Below, piece after piece: positions 14,480-23,199 of a stretch of 28,083 nt of DNA. The position numbers were made by a program, and so were the translations under genes. The notes beneath the pieces are model-generated. The model searched no databases. It was given only the letters and a program-made list of their open reading frames with translations, and had not been told where the DNA came from. Source of the stretch: an uncultured Lachnospiraceae bacterium (GTDB lineage: Bacteria > Bacillota > Clostridia > Lachnospirales > Lachnospiraceae); the NCBI GenBank assembly GCA_910579085.1, contig CAJTRU010000047.1, positions 1 to 28,083 of the forward strand, given 5' to 3'. Every line of letters begins with the position of its first letter. The first letter of the stretch is position 1.

Positions 14480-16353
14480 GAAAGTTAAACAGTAACCTGG
14501 TTATGGATTTTATATCAGAAAAGGGCAATGACCAGATTGAAAAAACATATATTGCCTGTACCCCGCTTGAAAATTATATGTGTATTGCCATAGCAGAAAG
14601 CTATGATAATGAAACAGAAGAGAACAGTGCACAGATTGCTGTCCAGGCGGTACTTTCGGCTTTTGTACGGAAACCATCATTAAAACATATACCTGAATAT
14701 ATACGTTATGCTAATAAACAGATTTTTTTACATAGCACAAAATGCCAGCTTAAAGTAAGCCTTACAGTTTTTGTAACAGATTATACATGGATGCGTTATG
14801 CTGTCTGTGGAAATACAAAATTATATTGTATATATGAGAATATTTTTACATTAACAGGCAGGACACAGACAATATACCAGCAGCTCCTTGATAAAGATGC
14901 AGGGGCAGAACCAGACCAGTCAGAAATCCACAACCTGACAGAATATTTAGGCAAAAGCCGCCGTATAAAACCATTAATTTCCAGGAAAACCAGGCTCACA
15001 GAGGGTTCAGTCCTGCTTTTTGCAACAAGCAACTTGTGGGGGCGGCTTTCTGATGTGGAAATACTTGATGCTTATGAGGATACAAAGACAAATAAAGAAT
15101 TTTTAGATACTTTACAGGAATTGCTTTTAAGCCTGCAAGGACAGGGACAGCAGAAAATAGGAAGTTATACAGCTGCATTTCTTTCTGTTGAAAAGGTATT
15201 CCATGAAGATGTACAGAAAGAAAAAAAGAAGAAACGGATATTTATAATTATAATAATTGCCATTTTTATCCTGGCTTTGGTTTTATGTATTACAATCCTG
15301 TCTGTACGGGCATTGGACAGGAAAAAAATAAAGCAGATAAGGGAATATGATAAAAAAGCAGTCCGGTATGCAGACTATGGAAATTATGACAAAGCCCTTG
15401 AGGAATATGGATATGCAGAAGAAACTGTTAATAAATTAAATATGGACAACTGGCAGTATACAAGTGAAAAAGAAGAATTGTCAGAAACTGTTTCTGGAAG
15501 GAAATTTCTTATAGAGCTTATACAAGAAGCTGGAACAGCTTTTACAGGGCAGGATTATAAACAAGCAGAAAAAATATATAAACAGGCACAGCAAGAAGCA
15601 GCTTTCCAGGGGTTAGATACAATTGAAGACGAGGCTGCAGCAAAGCTTATTGAAACAGATATATATATACAGGTTTCACAGACTGTTACATTAGGTGATA
15701 TGTATGCTTCTGCTGAAGAATATGAAGAAGCTTTAGAACAGTATCAAAAAGCACTGGAATTTTTAAATAAAGTAAATAATCTTGAAATGCAGGCAGAAAT
15801 ACAGGCAAAAATTTTTAATGTCCGTTCCCAGCAAAAAGCCGCAGACCAGGCAGAAGAAGAAATAAAAAAAGCAGAAGAGGAAGCAAAACAGGAAAAGGAA
15901 GAAAAGAAAAAGCAGGAAAAAGAGAAGAAAAAACAACAGGCAGCAGACAGGGAAATTATACAAATGAACACTCTTATTACAAGTGCCAGTAAAGCCCTGG
16001 AGGAAGGACGTATAAAAAGGGCAGGAAAACTTTATAAAGAGGTTCTTTCAAAATACAATAGTTTTAGTGGAAATGCAGAAGATGCAGAAAAAGTTTATGC
16101 AGATATTACAGCATTAGGACAGGCAATTACTGAAGCTAAAGCCAAAGAAGAGGAAGATGCAGAACAGAAAAAGCTCGCACTTGCATCAAAGTATATATTA
16201 CAAGCAAAAGAAGCTGCCAGGAATGGAAAAAAGGACAAAGCTGTCCAGTATTATGAAAAGGCTCTGGACGTTTATAAAGAAATGGATATATGGGATGAAA
16301 GGCCAGAAGCAGTTTATGAGGCACTAGAAGAACTCGGAACTGGAGAAAGCTAA
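14476..16353 (+). CDS. PP2C-like / transmembrane / TPR fusion protein
   Basis: 625 residues. Residues 1-240 keep a PP2C-like outline (YMCIAIAESYDNETEENSAQ for the DG/GG motif, SLTVFVTDYTWMRYAVCGNT for the GDSR strand, a C-terminal SYTAAFLSV) but lack all the metal-ligand aspartates, so it is very probably catalytically dead. A basic KEKKKKR stretch precedes a single transmembrane helix (255-277). The rest would be outside the membrane. It contains at least five TPR-like units: YADYGNYDKALEEYGYAEE, TGQDYKQAEKIYKQAQQEA, SAEEYEEALEQYQKALEFL, EEGRIKRAGKLYKEVLSKY and RNGKKDKAVQYYEKALDVY, broken by a long Glu/Lys coiled coil around 453-495. It could link an intracellular phospho-signal to an outside protein-binding rod. 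It overlaps the preceding gene (ATGA) and is clearly in the same operon. Confidence 0.78.
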   Translation: MRKLNSNLVMDFISEKGNDQIEKTYIACTPLENYMCIAIAESYDNETEENSAQIAVQAVLSAFVRKPSLKHIPEYIRYANKQIFLHSTKCQLKVSLTVFVTDYTWMRYAVCGNTKLYCIYENIFTLTGRTQTIYQQLLDKDAGAEPDQSEIHNLTEYLGKSRRIKPLISRKTRLTEGSVLLFATSNLWGRLSDVEILDAYEDTKTNKEFLDTLQELLLSLQGQGQQKIGSYTAAFLSVEKVFHEDVQKEKKKKRIFIIIIIAIFILALVLCITILSVRALDRKKIKQIREYDKKAVRYADYGNYDKALEEYGYAEETVNKLNMDNWQYTSEKEELSETVSGRKFLIELIQEAGTAFTGQDYKQAEKIYKQAQQEAAFQGLDTIEDEAAAKLIETDIYIQVSQTVTLGDMYASAEEYEEALEQYQKALEFLNKVNNLEMQAEIQAKIFNVRSQQKAADQAEEEIKKAEEEAKQEKEEKKKQEKEKKKQQAADREIIQMNTLITSASKALEEGRIKRAGKLYKEVLSKYNSFSGNAEDAEKVYADITALGQAITEAKAKEEEDAEQKKLALASKYILQAKEAARNGKKDKAVQYYEKALDVYKEMDIWDERPEAVYEALEELGTGES

Positions 16354-16409
16354 GGTGTGGCATAAGCATTGTGATATGCGCAAAGAGCAGTATAGAAATG
16401 AGGTAAAAC

Positions 16410-17621
16410 ATGGAACATGTAAAAGAACTTTTACAATCCAGGATAGAAAAAATCAATGACCCAGTGCAGAGAATTCTTTTGCAGGATGTACTTGTAGATG
16501 TATTCATGGAACTTTTACATTATAGTGACAAACAGTTTGAGAACCTGGAAAAAAGGCTTGATGCTGAAATACAGGGTTCTTCAGGTTTATATAATATTTA
16601 TACTGGTATTTGTAAAAGAAAGAATATTGATAATACAAGCCGTTGTCTTTTTGAAATGGATGCAAGGGAAGAATATGGCAAAGGGTATCTTGGAAAACTG
16701 TTTATTGCATGTGATTATCCTTCAATACGCAATTACATGGAACATACATATAATGCAAAAGTGTATACAGGACAGGGAGATTATAAAACCACAGTGTCCT
16801 TAAATTATTGCAGGGAGTATATAAAAATTATAGAAAATTTATACAGGCAGTTTAATAAAAACCAGAAACAGTGGCATACAATAAACTGCCCATTTATCTA
16901 TAAACTGCTTGCTGTTTTTGACATAAAAGGAGTAGTTCCAGAACATGCAGATATACAGAGAGTAGAAATAAAGGGGCTGGAAAACCCTGTAATAAATGAT
17001 GTTGCTGTTGTATGGAATATAAAAAAAGAAATACATAAAACCTTGGCAGAAGCAGCACCAGCAGGCAGTGAAGAAGTTTATATACATAAGATTGGATTAG
17101 AAGATACAAATGCAGGATATCTTGCAGTACCAGAAGGAGAAGATATTTTCCAGACAATTTTTTCGTGGGACAGCTTATATGTACGTACTAGAAAAGAGGC
17201 ACACCAGAATATTGGACTATTAAAGATAGCCAGTATTGATAGAGATAAAGATTTAACAGGTCTGTTATATCCATTACAGACGAATAAAAGAAAACTGCGC
17301 CATGCTGACAGGCAGGCGTTAGCCAGCCCACGTTTCATTTGTACAAAAGGAGAGATAGAACGGATAATAAGTTCATATGAGGTATCAGATGAATTTGACT
17401 TAATAGATATCTGCATGGATTTAAAGGAAACCGTACCAGTTTTAGATATGAATTATTTTATAAAAAGCCATTCTCTGTTAAAGCCAAAGAGAAGGATATC
17501 ATTAATCTTGCATCCAAAAAATAATACAGATATTTTCAGGTATGAAAAAATGTTCTTTCTGCTTGCAGAATTACAATTATATACAGATGAATTTGAATGG
17601 ACAGGAGTTTTAAAAGATTAA
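16410..17621 (+). CDS. Unrecognised structural protein, candidate baseplate component
   Basis: A 403-residue soluble protein, no signal peptide or membrane helix, start ATG after GAGGT with good spacing. The N-terminal 60 residues are helical (VKELLQSRIEKINDPVQRIL, LLQDVLVDVFMELLHYSDKQ). The middle is mixed, with NYCREYIKIIENLYRQFNKN and QWHTINCPFIYKLLAVFDIK. The C-terminal half is beta-rich and ends MFFLLAELQLYTDEFEWTGV-L. I see no enzyme motif. Position between the signalling genes and a similar structural-type gene, with only a one-base gap to the next gene, argues for a stoichiometric partner of it. Baseplate or adaptor roles (functional counterpart of TssK/TssF) are inference; homologues are likely to carry misleading automatic names. 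Confidence 0.55.
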   Translation: MEHVKELLQSRIEKINDPVQRILLQDVLVDVFMELLHYSDKQFENLEKRLDAEIQGSSGLYNIYTGICKRKNIDNTSRCLFEMDAREEYGKGYLGKLFIACDYPSIRNYMEHTYNAKVYTGQGDYKTTVSLNYCREYIKIIENLYRQFNKNQKQWHTINCPFIYKLLAVFDIKGVVPEHADIQRVEIKGLENPVINDVAVVWNIKKEIHKTLAEAAPAGSEEVYIHKIGLEDTNAGYLAVPEGEDIFQTIFSWDSLYVRTRKEAHQNIGLLKIASIDRDKDLTGLLYPLQTNKRKLRHADRQALASPRFICTKGEIERIISSYEVSDEFDLIDICMDLKETVPVLDMNYFIKSHSLLKPKRRISLILHPKNNTDIFRYEKMFFLLAELQLYTDEFEWTGVLKD

Positions 17622-17622
17622 T

Positions 17623-18321
17623 ATGGAAGATATAAACCAGATATGGGGGCCATATCTTGCATTGGTACAGCAGGATATAAGCCCGGAAAAACTATATTAC
17701 ATAGTAAAAAATAACAGGGTTTCACCTTATCTTGAATTGCAGTCAGATAATTTGTATGGAAACAGCAGTGGCAGCAGTTTCCAGAAACTAGATGTAAACC
17801 CATATATAAGATTTTTTTCAATATTTGAACCACTTATAACACCTGATGATTTAGGTTATGAAGAATTTAGCCAGGCACTTTCTGATATTATATTGCATTA
17901 CCTGGCAGACCTGGATTTAAAGGCTGGCATGTGTAAACAGGATTTTTATACAGCTTTTATAATCCAGGATATAGAAAATGGTGTTTTTGGTGATACCAGC
18001 GGGTTTACTATGTTTACAGCAATAGAGAAGTGGGAAATTGCAAGAATATTAATTTATTTTTATAAGACAGCAGATAGTGTTTACTGTTTTTCCCTTGCAT
18101 TAAAAAAACTGCTTCCAGTGTGTGAAATTTTAATACGTGAGGGAGAGGAATTTGTTTTTTATATGAGGGAAAGGCAGAATGAAACAGACAGCAAAAAACT
18201 TTTATTTCTTATAAGGCTGTTTCTGCCCTTATCTTTTCCATACACTATACACTGGGGCAAAACATATGGAATAACAGGATATAATGAAACAATGGAACTT
18301 GGCAGCTTTATATTAGCATAG
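17623..18321 (+). CDS. Unrecognised protein, candidate baseplate component
   Basis: A 232-residue soluble protein starting one base after the previous stop. Notable segments are NPYIRFFSIFEPLITPDDLG, DIILHYLADLDLKAGM and a hydrophobic C-terminus, LFLIRLFLPLSFPYTIHWGK then TYGITGYNETMELGSFILA. The last part, with short strands around Gly and Asn, recalls the ends of phage/type VI wedge proteins, but this is a weak impression. No catalytic motif or cofactor site is visible. It is tightly coupled to the upstream 403-residue protein and followed by a strong inverted repeat, so the two probably form one translational and functional pair. Confidence 0.5.
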   Translation: MEDINQIWGPYLALVQQDISPEKLYYIVKNNRVSPYLELQSDNLYGNSSGSSFQKLDVNPYIRFFSIFEPLITPDDLGYEEFSQALSDIILHYLADLDLKAGMCKQDFYTAFIIQDIENGVFGDTSGFTMFTAIEKWEIARILIYFYKTADSVYCFSLALKKLLPVCEILIREGEEFVFYMRERQNETDSKKLLFLIRLFLPLSFPYTIHWGKTYGITGYNETMELGSFILA

Positions 18322-18364
18322 ATAGTGTGAAAAATATATCTAAACCAGCATTTTTCATCACTAT
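18322..18364 (+). promoter_or_regulatory. Long inverted repeat between two operon genes
   Basis: ATAGTGTGAAAAAT (18322-18335) pairs with ATTTTTCATCACTAT (18350-18364), with a single bulged base and a 14-base loop. It begins directly after the stop codon of the preceding gene and lies about 50 bases before the ATPase start. Only a short TTTG follows, so it may be a leaky terminator or an mRNA processing/stability element. Confidence 0.5.
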
Positions 18365-18412
18365 TTGTGCCACACAAAGGCAGCATGGGAGATTTTTATA
18401 GAGGACTTGGCA

Positions 18413-21001
18413 ATGTTATATGAAACATACAAATTAGGAAAAATAAATAAAAATCCAGTACACCGTTTTTATACACGTGAAGAACTGGAATCATATGAAC
18501 TTAAAAGGTTAAGGGAAATCTGCCATACAGAGAATATCAAACCTCCTGCAATGGAAATTCTTTATAATAAAAAGAAGCTGGCAGAATTTCTTTATAATTA
18601 TCTTGGCATTATTAAAAAAGACCTGGTTTATACATATTCAGAAGAAGGCTGTAAACGTCTTGAAAAGGCTTTCAGGGAAGGCAGGCTTGTAGAACAGGAT
18701 GGAACAGGCCTGCCTGTGTGCATGGAAATTTATAAAGGACAAGACTTATTAGGCAGCAGTGAGTCCCCATATATTATAACAAGCCTTATGGAAAATATAG
18801 GGGAATATGTATTCTTAGCAGATGAAACAGGCAGGATACAGGCCATCCTTACAGCAAAGCCAGATGGCAGAAATAAGTACAAACTGGATATTTCAAAAGA
18901 AAGAATGTCACCAGATATACCTATAGGATATTTTCATGGCTGGCGTCTTTATTTAATGGAAACAGATACTACAAAAGAAGCTGTCAGGAGATATCTTGGA
19001 AAATACAAGAAAAGAAATGTGTTGCAGTTTGCCTGTTACCAGCTTCCAGAGGTTATTGTAAAGGAAGTGCCAGTGTTCGGAGAGCCTCTTGTAATTGATT
19101 TTGGAGCATCATATACAACAGCAAAAGTTTATTCTGGTACAGACAGGCAAGAGAGAATTTCTTTTCAATTAAGTTCTGGCTGTGGCAGTACATATGAAGA
19201 AAACCATACATGGCACAGTTTGTGTCCAAGTATTATTGCAATAAAAGAATGTAGTAGTATAGAAAAAGAGCATTTAAGCCTTTTGTTTGGGAAAGAAGCA
19301 TTACAGGAAACAAGAAAATATGGTTTTATTACCAGAAACAGCATTTTTTATAATATAAAGCAGTGGGTATCCTGCTACCATGAAAAAACCGTTGTAATTG
19401 ATATGGAAGGTAATACATGTGAAGTAGAAAAGCTATTTCTTATACGGCAGTTTCTTTTATACATAATACATCAGGCAGAACAGCAGAACAGGACACAATA
19501 TAAAAAAATCTGTTTTACATGTCCTGTAAAACAAAAATTGCTTTTTATGTCCCTGTATAAAGAGGCACTTCCTGAATATACCATTATTTCACAAGATATA
19601 GCAGATGAGGCTGTTGCAGTGCTCTACCATTGTCTTGAAAACAGTATACACAATATGGATTATGAAGATGGTGTGTTTAAAAAAGCACTGGTTCTGGACT
19701 GTGGCGGCGGGACAAGTGATATGGCAGGATGCAGTTACCAGATTACCAACGAAGGGATTACCAGCCGTCTGGACATCAATGTGGCATTTGCACATGGAGA
19801 TACAAATTTTGGCGGAAACCATCTGACATGGAGGGTATTCCAGTTCTTGAAAATACGTATGGCAGAATTTTATACTAATTCCCAGCCTGTTCCAATAGAC
19901 ATGCTGTTTCCAGGTATATTTCCAGAATTATATGAAACAGTTGACAGGGAGGGGGCAGAGAAAGCTTATGGATATTTTTCAGATATTTATGATAAAGCAG
20001 AATTTGTAATTCCGTCACGTTTTGCAGATTACAGAAACTGGCAGGAAAGTTTTTATTTAAAAGCCAAAGGAAATTTTTATTTTCTCTGGAATATGGCAGA
20101 GGCTGTAAAGATAAGGCTTTTTGATTACCAGGGTATATACCGTCTGCCACTTTGCAGTCTTTTTGCTGGTTATGGCAGTGAAGCATGTTTTCCAGATTTT
20201 TATCTTTCTATACAAAAAGATGCAGATACATGGGAAACAAATACAATATGTCCCGGAATTGTTATTGAAAAAGAGGAAATTAACCTTCTCTTAAAACCTG
20301 ATATTTATGCTTTCCTGAAAAATTTTATTGAACCATTGTATGAAAACGGGCAGCTTATGGACATTGACCATATTATATTATCAGGGCAAAGCAGCAAAAT
20401 TGGCCTTTTCAGGGAAATACTTAAAGAATATGTGGCAGGAAGGAAGGCAAAACCTATAGAAAACAAAGGCTTTGCAAGAAAACTAATATGTATAGATGGT
20501 GCTTTTGCATACCAGAAAGATAAAAAAACTGGCAGGATAAGGGCAGATATAATCCATGAAGCAGCAAAAATACCATATTCACTATCAGCGGAAGACTATA
20601 AGATTCCAGGACATGAAATAGTACTTCTGGAAAAAGGCACTTTTATGGGACAGGTTTATGGTTTCCTTTCAAGGCCGCAGGAAACAGAAGAAGTTTTATT
20701 ATATCTGAGGGACGGTACAGGAAAAAAGGTTTATAATATTCCATTTTTATTAAGGAAAAAAGATTACATAGAAACAGGATATGAAACACTTTCCATGGAT
20801 TATCCTTTTTTAAAACAGGAGGACTTAGACAGCATAAAAAACGGGGAACTCCGGCTTTTTGTCTTTGCGGATAATGAAAACTGGGGTTTTGGGATACTTG
20901 AAACAACACGGACGGAAAATCTTCTGTATAGCTGCCCTGCCGCCTTTGTCCCATTTGAAAAAGGAGCATGGGAAACAGATTTTTTTGATGGGAGGCATTA
21001 G
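18413..21001 (+). CDS. SAP-like plus actin/Hsp70-fold ATPase
   Basis: About 862 residues from ATG 18413, chosen for GAGG eight bases upstream; the in-frame TTG at 18365 lies in the hairpin region and has no ribosome binding site. Residues about 20-64 have the helix-turn-helix spacing of a SAP-type motif (TREELESYELKRLREICHTE ... LYNKKKLAEFLYNYL). From about 225 on the actin/Hsp70 fold is evident: phosphate-1 loop VIDFGASYTTAKVYSG (227-242), phosphate-2 loop ALVLDCGGGTSDMAG (425-439) and adenosine motif HIILSGQSSKIGLF (653-666). It thus binds and probably hydrolyses ATP, but it lacks the Hsp70 substrate-binding domain and instead ends in a beta-rich region (about 710-862). The large insert between the phosphate loops is also unusual. 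No ClpV is present, so a role in assembling or recycling sheath is conceivable (inference). Confidence 0.75.
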   Translation: MLYETYKLGKINKNPVHRFYTREELESYELKRLREICHTENIKPPAMEILYNKKKLAEFLYNYLGIIKKDLVYTYSEEGCKRLEKAFREGRLVEQDGTGLPVCMEIYKGQDLLGSSESPYIITSLMENIGEYVFLADETGRIQAILTAKPDGRNKYKLDISKERMSPDIPIGYFHGWRLYLMETDTTKEAVRRYLGKYKKRNVLQFACYQLPEVIVKEVPVFGEPLVIDFGASYTTAKVYSGTDRQERISFQLSSGCGSTYEENHTWHSLCPSIIAIKECSSIEKEHLSLLFGKEALQETRKYGFITRNSIFYNIKQWVSCYHEKTVVIDMEGNTCEVEKLFLIRQFLLYIIHQAEQQNRTQYKKICFTCPVKQKLLFMSLYKEALPEYTIISQDIADEAVAVLYHCLENSIHNMDYEDGVFKKALVLDCGGGTSDMAGCSYQITNEGITSRLDINVAFAHGDTNFGGNHLTWRVFQFLKIRMAEFYTNSQPVPIDMLFPGIFPELYETVDREGAEKAYGYFSDIYDKAEFVIPSRFADYRNWQESFYLKAKGNFYFLWNMAEAVKIRLFDYQGIYRLPLCSLFAGYGSEACFPDFYLSIQKDADTWETNTICPGIVIEKEEINLLLKPDIYAFLKNFIEPLYENGQLMDIDHIILSGQSSKIGLFREILKEYVAGRKAKPIENKGFARKLICIDGAFAYQKDKKTGRIRADIIHEAAKIPYSLSAEDYKIPGHEIVLLEKGTFMGQVYGFLSRPQETEEVLLYLRDGTGKKVYNIPFLLRKKDYIETGYETLSMDYPFLKQEDLDSIKNGELRLFVFADNENWGFGILETTRTENLLYSCPAAFVPFEKGAWETDFFDGRH

Positions 21002-21003
21002 CA

Positions 21004-21777
21004 ATGCAGGAATACAAAAAGCCTTTATTCCAGAAAGGCAGGGTATTAAAAAAAGAAGGGCTTGACGCATTACGTGATTTCCCGTCAGGGATGGCGGAAA
21101 TATTCTTTAAAGGCTGGTCTGATGGCATACTGGCAGGTTTTGATATTTCTTACCAGAAAGGGACTAGTGGAAAAGGACAGATTATTGTTAGTGATGGTGC
21201 GGTATTATATAAAGAAAATATTATAATGGCAGACCAGGAAATTATTCCATTTGAAGAATTTGACAAGCAGATAATAATAAAACTCTATATTTTTCCTGTC
21301 GTAAATACAGAGGATTTTGATATATACCCATTAGAAATCTGTGCAGAAGAGGAAGGAAATAACAATAATAATGGGCTGGAACTTGGAAGGTTCAGGCTGT
21401 CACAAGGGGCAAGGCTCAGAAAAGAATACCAGGACATGCAGGATTTCCATACAGCATACAATACACTTGATATTACAAATGTGCCATATGCAGGGCCGGG
21501 TGGTGTTACTGTTTCCCCTGTAATTTTACAGGTTTTTGCCCGTATGCTTCTTAGCAGCAGGACAAGCAGGGAAAGTGACATAAGTTTTGCACTTATGTGT
21601 CTTGGCAGGCCGCCTGTGCCAAAAGAGTGCCTGCTCCACTATATAAGTAACAGGCTTGGTATTCCATACAAGGAAATGGGACAAAGCGGAATTTATAAAT
21701 ACCTTGTGCAGATTGCGGGTACAGGAAACACTGGCAGAAGGCAGGTCAAAGGGAAAGAAGGACCTGCTGTGTTTTAA
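21004..21777 (+). CDS. Unrecognised protein, candidate tail/baseplate component
   Basis: 257 residues, starting two bases after the ATPase stop. Residues about 27-110 form a beta-rich segment: FFKGWSDGILAGFDISYQKG, GQIIVSDGAVLYKENIIMAD, QIIIKLYIFPVV. This resembles the 'G(S/W)DGI..G....i.i.pGv...dG.I' pattern found near the N-terminus of some phage tail-fibre and baseplate proteins. A run of six Asn/Gly after EEEG (EEEGNNNNNG) breaks the chain near 118-123. The C-terminus is helical, with a cysteine and proline motif SFALMCLGRPPVPKECLLHY. No enzyme signature. It ends the tightly packed part of the operon; a spacer of about 70 bases and a cargo region follow. Confidence 0.5.
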   Translation: MQEYKKPLFQKGRVLKKEGLDALRDFPSGMAEIFFKGWSDGILAGFDISYQKGTSGKGQIIVSDGAVLYKENIIMADQEIIPFEEFDKQIIIKLYIFPVVNTEDFDIYPLEICAEEEGNNNNNGLELGRFRLSQGARLRKEYQDMQDFHTAYNTLDITNVPYAGPGGVTVSPVILQVFARMLLSSRTSRESDISFALMCLGRPPVPKECLLHYISNRLGIPYKEMGQSGIYKYLVQIAGTGNTGRRQVKGKEGPAVF

Positions 21778-21848
21778 AAAATAAAATTTTGATAACATAA
21801 AATTATATGTTTAAAAGTACGTAATGTATTAATAAAAGGAGGATAGAT

Positions 21849-22670
21849 ATGGGAATTTTAAGTAGAATATCATCCTTTGTACAGGAACATTCAGAAGTTA
21901 TACATGAAATATTATACAGTGGGCCTTACTAAAAAATCTTTTAAAACTTTTAAAGGTGTTTTAAAGGGAATAAAGGAAATGAATGTGTTTAAAAAAGCTA
22001 AGAACTTAAATAAAGTACTGGGAAAATTTCATGGCAAAGCAAAAACTGGTGCATTAAAACATAAAATAAAAACAAGTAATATTGATGAATCAGTTTATGT
22101 TATCAAAAATGAAATTAAGGAAGTATGTACTAATGGAAGATATTTTACAGGCGGTACTTTAGTTTATACTAGCAAGGGTTATTGTTGTATAAAGAAAACA
22201 AATAAAGATGACAAAGTATATTCAGGAAATTTTAAAACTGAAGAAACTGGTTTAAGAGAAATAGAAGAAGTGTTTTATACAATAGCGTATACAATATACC
22301 ATATTTGGGTAAATGATAATGAAACTTTTAAAATAACAACATATTATCTAAGTTATATAAAGGAACAGGGGCGGGTAAAAGTAATTAATCTGTGTGAGGG
22401 TGATACCATAGAGCTATTTACTGGTTTTGCATGTATTACAAAAATTGAGAAAAAAGATATTAAAAACCTGTATTAGTATATAATACAACAGAAAACCATT
22501 ATAAAACAATAGATTAACTTATAACTAATCTTAAGGAAACAAATAACGGCAAAGGAATTGCCAGAAATTTTGAATCATCTGATGGATATAAACAGACCCT
22601 TAGATATTTTAATTCCCTTAATCCAGTTGATGTAAAAATTATCCAAACCCAATATGGTACAGGAAATTAA
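21849..22670 (+). pseudogene. Decayed Hint-type polymorphic toxin
   Basis: A paralogue of the intact toxin at 26246 with several disabling changes. It opens with a good GGAGG site and MGILSRISSFVQEHSEVIHE, matching MGFLSGITSFVKEHSEVIHG, then stops after 27 codons. About 50 codons (the hydrophobic IPGVG region) have been deleted out of frame. Reading resumes in another frame (VGLTKKSFKTFKG ... HGKAKTGA) and runs through a Hint-like domain to a stop at 22474. There the catalytic Cys-Phe-Thr-Gly-Asp is Tyr-Phe-Thr-Gly-Gly, and the TAYHPVYV His block is TTYYLSYI. A further frame change leads through VYNTTENHYKTID-stop to a last fragment NGKGIARNFESSDGYKQTLR ... IIQTQYGTGN-stop, the start of a different toxin domain. 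A cognate immunity gene survives just downstream. Confidence 0.9.
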
Positions 22671-22719
22671 AGTTTCAAATAAAAAAGTATATAAAATTAA
22701 ATATTAAGGAGAAACAGAA

Positions 22720-23118
22720 ATGGAAGTATGGAAAGAAGTACATAAAGGAATGATTCCTAATGATGTATACAAAACATGGATTACCAATTCAGAAGAAAGG
22801 GGACTAGACATAGAATTAATGGGAAGTACTTATCATGTTACTATAAAATTTGGTAATGTTAGTGCTATTAGAATTTTAGATGAAGGTATTGTGCAGGAAG
22901 GAGTATATTCAGATAAAGAAATTTCCAAATATAAAAACGGTAATTTTATGAATCGTATATATGAGTTAGAAGATGGGAAATTTGGAAGAGAAATAGAAGA
23001 GATGTCATCAGGGTTTATAGATATGGCAAGTATACGGCATTATGTTATTATTACAGATAATTTTAATATTGATATTGTTACAGAATGGGAACCTGATTTG
23101 AAAGTAGATACTATCTAA
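22720..23118 (+). CDS. Orphan immunity protein of the decayed toxin
   Basis: 132 residues, acidic, soluble, ATG after AAGGAGAAAC. Segments include WKEVHKGMIPNDVYKTWITN, EERGLDIELMGSTYHVTIKF, AIRILDEGIVQEGVYSDKEI, FGREIEEMSSGFIDMASIRH and HYVIITDNFNIDIVTEWEP. This is the layout of a small alpha/beta immunity protein that I have seen next to polymorphic toxins, but I cannot name the family with certainty. It lies 50 bases after the last fragment of the toxin pseudogene and, like that fragment, is more AT-rich than the structural genes. It is intact although its toxin is broken, which suggests it still protects against the same toxin delivered by sister strains (inference). Confidence 0.65.
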   Translation: MEVWKEVHKGMIPNDVYKTWITNSEERGLDIELMGSTYHVTIKFGNVSAIRILDEGIVQEGVYSDKEISKYKNGNFMNRIYELEDGKFGREIEEMSSGFIDMASIRHYVIITDNFNIDIVTEWEPDLKVDTI

Positions 23119-23199
23119 TTTAATAGACTATAACATTTATAATTTTTAATAAAATAATATGTTTTCTAAATATATTAATATGCACTAGAGGTGGAATTT

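Noticed and set aside
18365..18412. Upstream TTG start for the actin/Hsp70-like ATPase
   Set aside because: It falls at the edge of the inverted repeat without a ribosome binding site; ATG 18413 has GAGG at good spacing.
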